From Astropecten irregularis (taxonomy: Eukaryota > Echinodermata > Asteroidea > Paxillosida > Astropectinidae), in the NCBI GenBank assembly GCA_963971285.1, contig OZ020244.1:15748001-15812000 (forward strand): a stretch of 64,000 bases of DNA. Reading direction: 5' to 3'. Below are positions 1 through 12,580 of the stretch, piece after piece; position 1 is the stretch's first letter; each line of letters begins with the position of its first letter. A model generated the notes under the pieces. The model ran no database searches and was not told the DNA's origin. It saw nothing but the letters and a program-made list of their open reading frames with translations. A program made the position numbers and the translations under genes.

Positions 1-245
1 CTGACCTACATGTAAGGACATTTAACGTTTGCGCCTGACTCAAATGTAACGCATGCGCAGTGTGTTTTCCCCCGTATTCGCGGGGGGAGATTTTACAGTA
101 TTCCCAAGACTATGTTTCAGAGAGGCCTTTACATACATGTACGTACGTAGATGCGGGTCAGTGCGGATAATCGGTTCATACGTTTGAGCATGGAGGTAGA
201 AATAGTATCCTCCATGTTTTGAGTAGTAACATAGTTGTGAACCAA

Positions 246-355
246 GGGCCTGTTTGTTTCGGACGAATCATGCGGATCCGGATCCCATTTTAGCGTACCC
301 TGCATAGGAGAAGGATCCCAAAATATCGGATCCTTTGCGTGAAACAAACAGGCCC
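246..355. mobile_element. 110-bp Harbinger-like MITE, copy 1
   Basis: GGGCCTGTTTGTTTC at one end and its inverse at the other, with the internal GGATCC palindromes of its sister copy at 40661-40770 in opposite orientation. No target duplication is visible here. Confidence 0.75.
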
Positions 356-540
356 CATGACTACCCCTACCTAGGATACGATGGGTTAGGCCTATCCTTC
401 AAAACTCGAGTTACGATCGATCCTAAAGGACTTCATGAAATCGACCCCTGGGAGAACATATAGGCTGAGATTAAACTGCTTCCAGTGCATGTGAAGGGCA
501 GAGGCAATTAGTTGATCATGATGGTTTAATTACAAAATAC

Positions 541-837
541 CTTTGCTTTGATTAGAAGAAGATTCCAGTCATTATAGAGCTGTTGATGAGAATTATCTGG
601 AGGCTGAGCAGGTGTTGCTGATAGGTAGAACATGTTCAGGCCATCTTCTTGTGTCAGCATGTTATCCTTGATGGGTGTTTTGCTTAACAGAATCCGGACA
701 GGTTCATTAGCCTCGACAGCTACGTGCCGACCTGGGCCTATAGAACGTGCCTCAGTCACTCTTTGCTTGCTTTCTGCGACCTGCTCCACCCAGCAGGACT
801 CCAATGCAGGCCTAGTATACTCCCCCACCTCCAGTTC
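541..837 (-). CDS. Possible internal coding exon, unknown gene
   Basis: On the minus strand, 99 codons are open from an AG at 839-838 to a donor AAAG|GTATTT at 541. The translation looks protein-like (ELEVGEYTRPALESCWVEQV near the start, YNDWNLLLIKAK at the end) and codon use is balanced. The acceptor lacks a good pyrimidine tract, and no partner exon can be seen within the window. It could be a retrocopy or a chance open frame. No family recognised. Confidence 0.3.
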
Positions 838-2008
838 CTTGGTTCAAGCTTAAGTTTGCTCTTCCCAGACTATGGCTATGTTCAGACGCAGTACACTGGA
901 GACAGAAAAAGGTCTAACCTTTGTGGTCACAGCGGGAGGTAAACATTTCATCCCAAACTCCTTGTGTCCATACTACACAGGGTTAAACTGAAAACAGTCT
1001 ATCTCTGGTGTTTAGAGGTCACTTGTGTCGTTGCATAACTCTGAAACCAAACTTCCCCTAATTCACAATTAGTGACATAAATCACCAGTGATTTATGCAA
1101 CCACTCCAGGTCAAGCTAAACCGGATGTGGTTGAGATAAACCGTTCAGATGTCTTAAGACCCATTTGTAGACCGGTCTATGTAGTCTACGTACACCATCC
1201 CTCCTCTGCGGTCTGTGTTTACAAAGATAGACCATATTAAGCACCAACAAGCATCTATCGTAGACCATTCAGACACAAATAGGTAGACCTTTTAAGTAGG
1301 TAGACCCTTTTCAGTTTAAACCGCAGATAGACCACTTTTAGTTCTGTGTCTGAACGTCCCCATTGGGCCAAGTAATTGGAGGAGGTCAGTGACCCCTAGT
1401 GATGAAAGTTTAGTCCATTTGTAGATTACATGCATGGACACCAACACTCATCGGACACAGGAACAGACACGTACATTTAATTTTTAAAATGAAATGGTGC
1501 GAGCTAGGTATCTGTTTCTCTAGGGGTCGATTTCACAAAGCCCTTTGATCAATCGTAACTCGAGTTTCGAAGGAGTTACAAAGGATAACCCATCATACCC
1601 TACGTAGGACGGCAATGCAAGTCCTACAATAGCACTCCGCACTTGCACTAAAAATAGCACCCGATCTCAGACAAACATTGCAACCATGCAAACGTGTGTG
1701 CATGTGCGCGTCCATGTACACTTCATGTCTGAGTCAATGTTTGTCTGACATCCGGGGATTTTGTGACGTCATTAGTGCGGATCGCTATTGATAGTATTTT
1801 TACAATGAGTTTGGTGAAAATCGACTCCCAGGCTTTGGTTACCAACCACTGAACAAAAACATATTGTGCTTTGTCCATATAAAGGTTTTTTTTCCACCAG
1901 AAAAGGTGAACTGATTTAAACAACCTTCCCACCAGCTAAATTAATAAGGGGGATACGTGTTGACCTAAAATGCCAGTTGGGCAATTCCACAGTAGCATAA
2001 TGTTACAT

Positions 2009-2160
2009 GGGGCCGATTTCACAAATCACTAAGATTAATCTTAAACGAAGATCCATCTTAAATTGCTAAGTAAAGTGTGATGTCACAATACAAATCACTA
2101 TGGTGATACTGACAACTCATCTTAAGATGAATCTTACTGTTTTGTGAACTTTGACCTATT
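2009..2160. mobile_element. GATTTCACAAATCACTAAGATTAATC MITE
   Basis: GGGGCCGATTTCACAAATCA at the left; the right arm has AAGATGAATCTTACTGTTTTGTG. A longer relative lies at 24778-25021. Confidence 0.6.
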
Positions 2161-2936
2161 CGTTGATCAATTTATTCTTGAAAGACTCTAATTCAAATAT
2201 GTTTTATAGAAATCAGCAAGTATACCACTTATGATTTCTTGAAATGCAGGAAACTTTTTGGGGAAAAGAGGTAATTTATGTTACAAAATATTTCCCAAAC
2301 CGTGGAAATGCCAAGTTTAATTTAAAAAAAAATTGTAAAATACATTTTTTTTTTGTGCGGAGGTTATCACCCTACCTCTGTGGGGCTAAGTCCCAAGTCA
2401 AAATGCCATCGCTGCCAGTATTGATCGGTGGGTGTCCAGTGCAGTAATCCACCCACGGTGAGCAGACGCCGTAGTCTGGTACAACAAGTGCATCCCCTGA
2501 GCTATGAAATCAACCACCATGACATGATGCTCAAGATTTTTAAAGGTTCATCGTATTGAAGAAAAAAAAGCGGTTCTTTCCTGTCCTGTCAGGAAGTGTT
2601 TCCTCCGGCCCTTTAACATGCCAAACTGACCACACGAATTTCCCGTGGTCTACTTATGTCCTGTAAAAGGACACTTACAAGTATCACAGAGAAGAAAATA
2701 GAGGTTCTTTAAATGTATGATTTTGTTGTCAAGCTGTGAGTCCCAAGTAGCTATTAAGCCTCGCTCTTCCGACCGGCTTGAAGTTGAAAGCTTTCCCAAA
2801 CGAGCTATGAATTTTGAGCACGGAATCATGAATATTTTGACAAAGTTCAAGCGATTGACCAAGAAAATTTGCTTGTGCAACAGTGTTATAAACACTATAA
2901 ATAGTGTATATGGCTGTATGCAACACTCATCTTTAA

Positions 2937-3565
2937 ACAGGGTGTCCCAAAAAAATGCAACACTTTGTGTCGAGAACTATTTTATGAAAATTAAACTGTT
3001 TATCTCTTCAAGATTCAGATAATGTGATACAGCCATGTCTTGGCTATCACCATGTAGAATTTGAGCAAAATTGGACTGAAATTGAGAGAAAAAACTAAGA
3101 CTGAACTTCCCAACCTCAAAACCCAATTTTCATATTTCTTTCAATACACATTAATTATGTGTGTATTGACCACTTTTTCTTGAATACTGTAATTTATTTT
3201 TTAAAGAGTACTCTTTCAATTGGTCATATTTTCGCCAATTTCAGCCCGATTTTGCTTAAATTCTACATGGTGATAACCAAGACATGGTTGTATCATATAT
3301 TTGAATCTTGAAGTGATAAACAGTTTGATTTTAACATAATGGTTCCTGTCAAAGTGTTGAGGTTTTTTTTTTGGAAGGGGGACAAGTTGTATAACGTCCT
3401 GATTGTTTTCATTACAAGGCAGCTCTGAATGCTTTCTCCTTTTAAAGGTTTTCAATCTTCTGTTTTTGTACATCATTTATGACCTAACACAAACATGCCA
3501 AGCAAATCAAGTGATAATGAACACATGTTATTACGCACTATGTAATCTGTGCAGTACAAACATTC
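2937..3565. repeat. Inverted-repeat element, copy 1
   Basis: About 630 bp with internally palindromic halves (ATGCAACACTTTG at the left, CAAAGTGTTG at the right of a 440-bp core) followed by a unique tail. A copy in opposite orientation lies at 8945-9480. No coding potential. Confidence 0.7.
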
Positions 3566-4239
3566 GTACAAAGTCAATGTTTGGAATTTTTTTTTTTTAA
3601 GATTGAGTTCGGTCTTTTTTCTTCTTACAATGGAATGTGCCTGCGGATGTCTACGCAAGGTTTTTGTATGCGTCAAGGCAGAATCCCCAAAAGTTTAATT
3701 AAAATCGTTCACCTATCAATTCCGATGTGGAACTACATGTGTTCCACCCTTTTCAGCCAATTAAGGACTCAGTGGCAAGTGGGTGGATCTTTTTTTTTTT
3801 CTTCTTCTTTGCCTGAGCTGGGCCAATCATTTCTGCTCCAGTTGGCAGGTTTTTTGGCCTTTGGGGAGTGGAGTGCAGAATGAATGAATGTTTGTACTTT
3901 CCCAGCCTGTTGAGTTTCACGTCTGCTTTTCACATTTTTAACAAATTATCAGAAGCTGTAGCTCGTCCTCTTTTTTCATTCTAGGTCAAACACCCTGGTT
4001 TCGTAACAACTCCCCCCCCCAAAAAAAAAAACAAAGGGAAGAAAATGATAATAATAACAATCAATACATTTTTTAAATGACAGAGCAAATACAAAAGAAA
4101 GAAAGAAATTAATAAATACAGAAATGAATAAACAAAGGAAATTATATGAAATTAAAGATGATTGAAATATGCATATTAGACTTTCCCTTCACCGACGTGG
4201 ATGAGCACTGCATACTCAGTGCTTGTGAGAGCACGTGAA

Positions 4240-4322
4240 AAAATCACATGCTGGCTTAGGTGGGATTCGAACCCACGACCTCCAGCTTACGAGTGCAGAT
4301 GCCATACCGCTAGCTGGGGTCA
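4240..4322 (-). repeat. tRNA-derived SINE head
   Basis: Minus strand: CTAGCGGTATGGCATCTGC (A-box region) and GTGGGTTCGAATCCCAC (T-arm/B-box with a perfect 5-bp stem). No acceptor stem pairing, so not a tRNA gene. Confidence 0.6.
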
Positions 4323-4369
4323 GCGGGGTGAAACAAATCCTATATCGCGGCGGGTACCGCAGTAAGTCA

Positions 4370-4439
4370 TGAATATTAAATGATTTGGTCGGAAACATTT
4401 GCATATTATCTATTTTCCGACCAAATCATTTAATATTCA
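4370..4439. repeat. Perfect hairpin, about 25-bp arms
   Basis: GAATATTAAATGATTTGGTC...GACCAAATCATTTAATATTC with a loop of about 17 bp, next to a SINE head. Could be a tiny MITE. Confidence 0.6.
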
Positions 4440-4762
4440 AGATAATTGAAATTAACGAAAATTCCAAATTCAAATAAAGTTCCTATTAAAAATACTATTT
4501 CTTTTTATTCTTATTTTAAAAAGAAACTGAACAATTGTGTAACAATAATGATTGACCATCAACTTTGCTGATGGTGTATAGAATATGTAGAAATAAAGTT
4601 TGTTTAACGTTTTTTTTTTTTTTGTGGGGGGGGGGGGCTCTAATTCCAGCTTTGGGCTTGTTTTCATGAAAATTAAATGCTTTTTGGTCGGGAAATAGAT
4701 AATATGCAATTTAGCCTTGCCCTTCACCGACCGACTTAGGGTTGTTTTGATGGCTTACTATC

Positions 4763-5126
4763 AGGTACTACCATACTTTGGTAGCATACCGAAACAGAAA
4801 TATTCACAAATTTACCCATAACTATAAATAGGGTAAGGTGGTTTTAGCAACATACCATTAGAATATTTCTGCCTGAAATGCTGTATTTATCCAGAAAAGA
4901 GTAAAAACCAATAACCAAAACAATTTTGATCTTTTAAAGGTAAAAAATAATGGTGAAAAGATTTGTAAAATACTGTGTGTGTTTTTCACTGTTTTCTCAA
5001 AAAGTTGGCACCTTATGGGACTGAAATTTTCACAGATGACTGTTACTGTATCTTCCTTGATATTTTTGCCCATGACTAATGACTCTGCATTTCTTTGACA
5101 AAATCCAAAGTATGATATTAATACCT
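4763..5126. mobile_element. TTAA-type MITE (AGGTA...TACCT)
   Basis: Starts AGGTACTACCATACTTTGGT and ends ACCTT. The interior contains CTGAAATGCTGTATTTATCC and CTGTTTTCTCAAAAAGT, shared by all copies of the family. The flanking TTAA is mutated here. Confidence 0.75.
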
Positions 5127-5602
5127 TAGCATATGGTCGTTTGATGCCCGCCAGTTAAGCTTGGTTTATGAACTGCACATAGTCCACTGTCGTGATACTG
5201 CACACCATGCTGGATCAAGGCAGCCATATTATAACGGTTCCATGCCAAAAATTGCCCGGGGGTTTAGGGTTTGATTAAATTCACACAGTGTCGTGCACTT
5301 CCGCATCCAGTGTCCCTGAAAAAGAAAAAGAAAAACTTCGGTTTTTGCTTCGGTTTTCACCGTACACGGTGGATTGGGTTTTCTTCTCCTGTGTACATGT
5401 GCATCTGTTTTCTGTTTTACTTGATCATGTGGTGCACAAAGCCGTTAAGCGTTTCTTAACCCGTATTTGAAGGCAAACACCCGTATTGATTCCTTGGCTG
5501 ATCAGTCATCCACAAATGACTTGAATTTCATTTCTCACGTTTCTACGATATGCCACATGCTATAAAAGTTGTGACAATCAATTTTGTTTTTTGTTTTTTT
5601 GA

Positions 5603-6335
5603 AGGTAATATCATACTTTGGTTTTTGTCAAAGAAATACAGATTTGTGGGCAAAAATTTCAAAGAAGATGCATTAACAGTCATCTGTATCCCCTCGTGCT
5701 GGATTTGACAATGATTGGATCTTTTAACTGGTCGTCAAACCCATTTAAAGGCACTTTTCAAAACGGTTTTTATACCCCTTTCTCCACGGGAATCGTCTGA
5801 TCGTCTGGCATACCGTGAGGTATGTTAGAGAAGAATATAAACCTTATGTTTATAGCATTACAAAAACTTTTTGAGAAAACTGTGAAAAACAGCCACAGTT
5901 TTTCTTTAGTGTTTTCTGTCTGTGCAGAAACCCTTGACTTTTTAAAAGAGGTTTTAAAGGATGATGAGTAGGTGTTGTTTCACCTTTGAATCGGACAGGG
6001 AAAATGGTAACAGAGTATTTCTGTAGTTCACTCATTTTACTGTGCCTTGGTACATAATGGCCCAGGCCTCTCCTTAAACTGTGCAATGTCCATAATGATG
6101 TACCGGTACATGTATGGTCATGGTCCTAGCTCTACATGCAGTACCAGATTGGTACATGTAACATACCCAAACAGAAATGTTCACAGATTTACTTTTAACT
6201 TTCATGGTATGAAGATGGTGCTGATAGAAACAAACCGTTAAAACATTTCTGCATGAAATGCTGTATTTGCACAGAAATTAGTAAAGCAAAGACTGGGAAC
6301 AGTTTTGATCTCGGGCTAAGATCAAAACCATTCTT
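5603..6335. repeat. Broken copies of the TTAA-type MITE
   Basis: Family pieces at 5603-5690 (AAGGTAATATCATACTTTGG), 5860-5905 and 6160-6335 separated by unrelated sequence; no gene seen. Confidence 0.55.
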
Positions 6336-7306
6336 TTTGTTTGATAAGAAAAATTGAGCTCAAGTTTTCACAGGTTTATCATTTCATGTACAATTTGTAC
6401 ATGTTGGATTACACTGAGCGTGGATGCTGTTCTGTTCAATGTACATGTATTGTACCTTTAATCAGCTCGAAGTAGGCTTGATAATATACCGCCCTCTGTT
6501 GGTGAGCTGACTCCAGTTATCAGTCAAGACTTCATAGTAAGCTCCATTTGGGACAGAATCACACTTAATGCGATGTAAAAATAAAAATAATACAAAAATA
6601 AATAGACCAAAAATGCATTGACAATTTTTCTTGGCTGAATCCATTGCAATTGAAATGCATTGAATTTCACTGCCACAACTCAAATTACCCGGTCCCACAA
6701 GGAAAAATATCCCTCTACTTATCAGAAAGGTCAGCCATCTTGCGATAGGGCTAGCAATCAAATAAATAATGACAAAATTTCACTCGTGCTGATAAATTTT
6801 TTTATGTGTGGATAATATCTGGTTTGGATTTCACATTGTAATGGAACACCAGAAAACCAAGACAAATTAAGAAATAGAATATTTTCAGAAAAAAAGAAAG
6901 AATTCTCCTGTTTCTAGTATTTTCTGGTTATTTATATGAGATTCCCTCGAAGGCAATTAGCTGTTTTTATTCTCGCGGTAAATATTATTAGGATTGATCG
7001 GAAAAATACGGATGTGATTTCGTTGGTGGTATTTGTTTCACGGACGAAGGCTCAACTCTGGTTCTTCGGTTCCTGGCTTGCAGCAAGATGCTAACACTCA
7101 TGACCATAGGGCCTTCCAAAAAAAAAAATTTGGTTTGAACCTCGCGGTATTGTGTGGTTGTTTTCGTGACTTCAAGTTTCAGGGTGTTTAAAGCTGAAAT
7201 TTCTTGTTAAGTTGTTTACTTTGTCTGCGTGCGTGTGTGTGTGCTTTTTAGGACAATTATTTTTAGAGCAGTACTTGTTGATGAATCATGATTTGCTCCA
7301 CTTAGC

Positions 7307-8143
7307 GGGTTTACGAAACGGAGCCTCAGGCTTAGGCTCAGGCTCTGGCTCTGTCATCCATATCGCGCGCAACACTGATTCGTCTCATACAGCGCATGCG
7401 CCCTTCTAACAGGACTGATTTTGTGTTGCGCGCGTGGCATTCAGGGTTTTGCGTTTTCACGAACTGACAAATCGAGCGCGCGCAGTGACGAATCGCCGTG
7501 CTACCGTGTGTCAGTCATGGTTTTGCATTTTCACGAACTGACGAATCTGTTTCGTAATGAGCAGCGTCTTAATTAATAAGCAACTGCATATTAAAGTATG
7601 TTCAAGATCTCAAGTAACTCATGTCATTTCCAAACTTGCTAAAATTGTTTGGATGTAAGCTTAAAATTCGCCGAGATGGTGATTTAAAAAACGTAAAACT
7701 TCAAACGCGATTTTCTCAGTTCATAGTTTGCGTGGCTGTGTGTACGGATTCGTCAGTTCGTGAAAACACAAAGTTCATTTCCAGCACATTCGTCACTTTT
7801 TACAATTAGCATAATTAGCAAATTAGACGGTTTTTACTAAAACTACTTTCACTAAAACGTAAAGGACGTTAAGGTATACCGAAATAGCCCAAAAAGTGGA
7901 AAATGAAAATTTGAGTGATTTTCGGCTGATTCGTCAGTTCGTGAAAACGTCGACGATATGCTGGAAAAATAGGTTGTGTTTTTTCATCGAAGCTGAAGCT
8001 CCGTTTTCCTTTTTAAATCAGAGAATCTACTTCCGAACTGCAGCCGTAAGCCTCTATTTTGATACCCCTTTTTTTTTTGGGGGGGAGGTGTGGATTCATG
8101 TCATGGAGTCGGAGCCCGAGCCTGAACCTCCGTTTCGTAAACA
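7307..8143. mobile_element. GGCTC-hexamer MITE, copy 1, with internal palindromes
   Basis: Left end TTTACGAAACGGAGCCTCAG with (GGCTCA)n; right end CCTCCGTTTCGTAAAC. The interior contains four inverted or direct copies of TTTTCACGAACTGACGAATC (about 7,450-7,950), likely another nested repeat. Confidence 0.65.
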
Positions 8144-8186
8144 CTCTAATAGTATTCTTACTAGTATTCTTTCTTATTTTCTTTAA

Positions 8187-8543
8187 AGGTACAGAACAGG
8201 ATTGGTAACATTTACGTATAACTTAGGATAGGATATGAAGATGGTGGTGGTAGAAACATACATTGTACGGTTAAAATATTTCCGCCTGAAATACAGTGTA
8301 TTTATCCAGAAATTAGTAAAAACAACAACCAAAAATAGTTTTGATCTCGGGGTGAGATAAAAACTCCTGTAAATAAAAAAATTATAAATACTGTGAGCAT
8401 TTTTCACTGTTTTCTACAATTTCCGATGATGACATGAGCCGAAAATGTCACAGATTTGTTTTTATTCCATGACAAATCAAATTATGAACAAACCGCAGCT
8501 GTTCTGTCACCTTAATTAAGTTTACCAATCCTGTATTATGCCT
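8187..8543. mobile_element. TTAA-type MITE with variant ends (AGGTACAGAACAGG)
   Basis: TTAA at 8183-8186 and 8544-8547. Interior matches the family, but the TIRs read AGGTACAGAACAGGATTGGT instead of AGGTAGTATCATACTTTGGT. Confidence 0.8.
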
Positions 8544-8944
8544 TTAAAGTTGTTTTCCAACAGGGTCAATAATTCATCAGGTTAATATGTATGCGATGCA
8601 AATCCTGCAAGATTTTTGGGTTTTTTTTGCAGTGCTCTTCAAATTGTATCGAGAATTTTTTTGTTGACCTTAAATGGTAGTGGTTGTTTGGCACAACACT
8701 GTATATATTAGCATCATGGAGGCGGCATATAAAATCATATTTCTGCATAAATTGCATTGAAGGACTATGTATTTGAAGGAAAGGGGGAGTATAGGAATCG
8801 TTTAGTATCTTTTCCCAAGAGTCTGCATGTTTTTTGTGTCTGTAATTTTATTCATTTCAAAAACCTAGACATTACTGTTAGGGATTTTTTCTGCATCTGA
8901 CAAAATCCAACCGACTTTTGCACCGTCTAGATGTTGTTTGCCTT

Positions 8945-9480
8945 CTGCCAAGTACTGCACAGATTACATAGTGCGTAATGACATGTGTTCATTATCACTT
9001 GATTTGCTTGGCATGTTTGTGTAAGGTCATAAATGATGTACAAAAAACAGATGATAGAAAACCTAGAGGAGAAAGTGTTCAGTTCTGCCTCTTTATGAAA
9101 AAAATCAGGACGTTATACAAATATACAGCTTGTCCACCCAAAAAATGCAACACTTTGTCGGGAACCATTAGGTTCAAATTAAACTGTTTATCACTTCAAG
9201 ATTCAGCTCCCATGTTTTGGTTATCACAATGTAGAATTTAAGCAAAATCGGGCTGAAATTGGTGAAAATATAACCAATCGAAAGAGTACCGGTACTCTTT
9301 AAAAATAAATTTTTAGAATTCCAGAATAAGTGGTCAATACACACATAATGTGTATTGAAAAAATTAGATGAAAATTGGGTTTTGCGGTTGGGTAATTCAG
9401 TTTTTCCTCTCAATTTCAGTCCAATTTTGCTCAAATTCTACATGGTGATATAGCTAAGACATGGGTGTATCACATCTGAA
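8945..9480. repeat. Inverted-repeat element, copy 2
   Basis: Inverted partner of the repeat at 2937-3565; it shares the tail (CAAGCAAATCAAGTG in one orientation) and the ATGCAACACTTTGT core. Confidence 0.7.
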
Positions 9481-9693
9481 TCTTTCCATGATGACAATTG
9501 GTATGTCTCCTGATGATGACTAGAGCAGGCTCGTCGAAACCTTGAGACCTTACGAGAAGTGCGGACGAAATAGAAGTGCAAAAAGACAAACGATTCTTAC
9601 ATGGTATTACCGCAAACCGACCTACATGTTTAATATTGACCTTTATAATTAAAGAATCATTTTGTTTCTTTTTTGTGTTTTTAATAACTACAG

Positions 9694-9891
9694 CAAGCCT
9701 TCAATGCTACAGCTGTCGTGCGTCATATGCGTAAGCTGGGCCTAGGAGAGCTAACAGCAGCAGCAGCAGCGGCGGCCCGCAATAGCGTCGACAAAGACGG
9801 AAGTGGCAGCGACAAGGACTCAAGCAGTGGAGAAGGCAACAACACAGTGCGCAGTGCATCCTGCAAAGAGGCATCTTACTCAAGAAGATGA
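9694..9891 (+). CDS. 3'-terminal coding exon of an unrecognised plus-strand gene
   Basis: A strong acceptor (T-rich tract, CTACAG at 9688-9693) is followed by an open frame of 65 codons ending TGA at 9889-9891. It starts QAFNATAVVRHMRKLGLGEL, then an Ala tract from GCA/GCG repeats, then a hydrophilic Ser/Gly/Asp-rich tail ending SRR. Codon use, the acceptor and the conserved-looking first 19 residues argue for a real exon. The phase is 0 if the Q codon starts the exon. I cannot name the family. Upstream exons must lie left of the window or be hidden in the first 9.6 kb, which looks like intron packed with repeats. Sequence after 9891 would be 3' UTR. Confidence 0.6.
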   Translation, partial: QAFNATAVVRHMRKLGLGELTAAAAAAARNSVDKDGSGSDKDSSSGEGNNTVRSASCKEASYSRR

Positions 9892-10336
9892 GTCAGGGAA
9901 CCACACGACGATTGACAGCAGAATGTTATGAATTTTGAGTACCAGACTATAACACCGTGCTGAATCTGGGTGGTTTTTCGAGGTTTTTTTTGCTTTCATT
10001 ACAAATTATAAAAACAGTCCTTGGCTTCATACTTAAGTAAGAAACGGTTAAATCCTTATTTGCATGTTGTGGATCATGTTTGACCGAGGCATATTTTGGA
10101 AGCTAGCGTAGCATTTTGATGTTTTATGGATTTGTGACGTGTGAACGTTTCAAATCAAATCCAGCCTGTGGGAAAAACCATTGCCACTTTGAACATTTTT
10201 CCAGTCAATTTTGCAACTCCGATAGAAGTCATTTGTTTTTGCCACAGCAGAAGTATATACAAGCTCCTTTCTTCCTCCCTGCAACAGAACAATGTACAGG
10301 TAAATCATGAAAGCAAGAAAGATAATGAGTCATTAT

Positions 10337-10600
10337 GGGCTTTTACGAAACTGGGGCTCAGGCTCCAGCTCAGGCTCAGGCTCAGGCTCAGTCTCAGGCT
10401 CAGGCTCCGGCTCCGGCTCCATTTTGTGAAACCATTTCAAGATAACAGGTTTCAAAATAGAGGCTTTTGGCTTCATTTCTGAAGTGGATTCTCTGGTTTG
10501 GAAAGGAAAGCAGAGCTTCAGCTTCAATGAAAAACCACAACCTATATTTTCAGCATATGGATGTCAGAGCCTGAGCCTGAGCCTCTTTTCTGTAAACCTT
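10337..10600. mobile_element. GGCTC-hexamer MITE, copy 2
   Basis: Left TTTTACGAAACTGGGGCTCA then (GGCTCA/C)n; right GCCTGAGCCTGAGCCTC then TGTAAAC. Apparent (EPEPEP) frames here are repeat artefacts. Confidence 0.65.
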
Positions 10601-10870
10601 CTTATGTCTGATGCCACCACTAGCCTCTCATTCTCATTGGTAAAGGATCAGTTTGCCGCCACCAAGAGTTTTATAATAGTTATGCAGCAGGCTATATACT
10701 GCCCTCAAGACTTTTGCAGTGGTAAAGTCATTTTGTCTGCTGCCACCATGAGCCTCATTGTGGTGATTGATCCAGTTGGGATTTTTTCCTTAATACAGAA
10801 ATCTGAAAATTCTGAAAATTAGATAATTGCATATTTCAAAACTTTCAGAAATGAGAATCAGTATCAAAGC

Positions 10871-11018
10871 AATGGGAGACTTTGGAGAGACTTTCGGTCT
10901 TAAAGTCAACAGCGCACGCGCACACACGAATACGCATGCGCAAAACAACGCGCGCATGCTCCCAGTTGCGTGCGCTTGCGCTGTTGACTTGAAGACCGAT
11001 TCTCCAAAGTCTCCCATT
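10871..11018. mobile_element. 148-bp palindromic MITE
   Basis: AATGGGAGACTTTGGAGA and inverse at the ends, then GGTCTT-AGTCAACAGCGCA inverted further in; CpG-rich GCGCATGCG centre. Would fold into one long hairpin. Confidence 0.65.
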
Positions 11019-12225
11019 TAGACGATTTGGAAAGCTTGCATGTCGTTTACATGCACATTGGCGTAGGATAATTCAAGCTTTGACCAATTATAATACATCC
11101 GAATAATTTTGAATTTTCATTTTAAGCTTATTTTATATTTGAGGTTGATTTTATTGCCAAAATAAGTTGAGTTCTTTTGTGTTTGATTAATTTTTTTTTT
11201 GTAAATCCGTCTTTATTTTCATGCAACATTTTGGGTATCCAAATGTTTGCGGAATGAACCTCCTAAAATCTGGCTCACGTTTCCAAGAGTGAAAATCAAA
11301 TGTATAAACTGAATAGTTGAAATATGGATAAAGTTAGGTTTTCTGTAAATACTTTCAGCCTTATAAAAAAATCATCTTCCTTCTAACATCGACGCTGTCA
11401 CTGGTGGATAAAGAGCAAAAGTTTAAAAAGCACCAGCATATCTAGCGGAAACGGTTCCCGGGGTAAGCGCTAAAATTGCGCCCGTATTTCCAACTTAAAA
11501 CTTCTGATACCAATGAAAAAAATATTAGACAATTTGAAATTGAACTTTTTTTCTCCGAATATTGGATTAGATTTCTAATAACTTCAACAGTACGGCTACC
11601 TTTTCTTTTACTTCTTTTATATTTTTCATTGAAAAGTGAACAAAGAAAAATTTACTGGAGCTTGTTTCGTTTTCTGCGGCCCCTCTCTACTAGTATTCAA
11701 TAGTGTATACCGGTACCGGTATAGTCTGCAATTGTGGAACCAAGGCACATAACATGGTGTAATACAGTGGTTTTCACCAGCATGTATTACATGTAGGTGC
11801 ATTCGAGTAGGTCACCTAGGTCGCACTGTGTCAGCCCCTGTACCGTTCGATTAGGTCTGACGTCATTCTCAGTGTTCACCCATGGCAGCCATCAGGTACC
11901 CTGCTCGCGAGCAGAGTCAGTCGTGGGAAACGTATTCAAGATGGTGGCTGATCCTGGCGACCGTATTGACCGAGGGAAGCTACTCGAACGCACATATGTT
12001 GTTATGTAAAACTGGCTGGTTACCAACAAACCTTTGCCAACCATGGGATCAAGTGATGAAACGTGACACATTTTGGAGCCTGTATGTGTGGAGGGGTTCA
12101 TGTTGCCATTACCTATTAACTAATGCTTCTTCCCAGACATTACTCTGTCTCATATTGCGGGCAGTAGCTATGTGATTTGATCCCTCGAGTGTCCCCACTC
12201 CATTCCTAATTCCCCCACCCCTTAA

Positions 12226-12580
12226 AGGCAATATCATACTTTTTGTCGGAGAAATGCAGATTCATGGGCAAATATATCAAGGAAGATACAATAACAGTCA
12301 TCTGTGAAAATTTCAGTCCCATACAGTAATTTACCACTTTATGAGAAAACAGTGAAAAACGCCAATGATATTTTTAAAAGCTTCTTCACTGTTATTTTTG
12401 ATCTTCCGAAGATCAAAATTGTTTTGGTCATTGGTTTTACTCTTTCTGGATAAATACAGCATTTCAGGCAGAAACATTTTAACGGTATGTTTCTACCATT
12501 ACCATCTCCATACCCTGTAAGTTATACTTAAATCTTTGAACATTTCTGTTTTGGTTTCCTTCCAAAGTACGATACTACCT
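12226..12580. mobile_element. TTAA-type MITE
   Basis: AGGCAATATCATAC...GTACGATACTACCT between TTAA at 12222-12225 and 12581-12584. Confidence 0.85.

Noticed and set aside
10333..10527. Glu-Pro repeat frame (EPEPEP)
   Set aside because: Comes from the GGCTC hexamer arm of a MITE; the same happens at 24485-24730.
11797..12175. Overlapping frames around MAAIRYPAREQ
   Set aside because: No domain, no convincing splice sites, overlapping frames on both strands.
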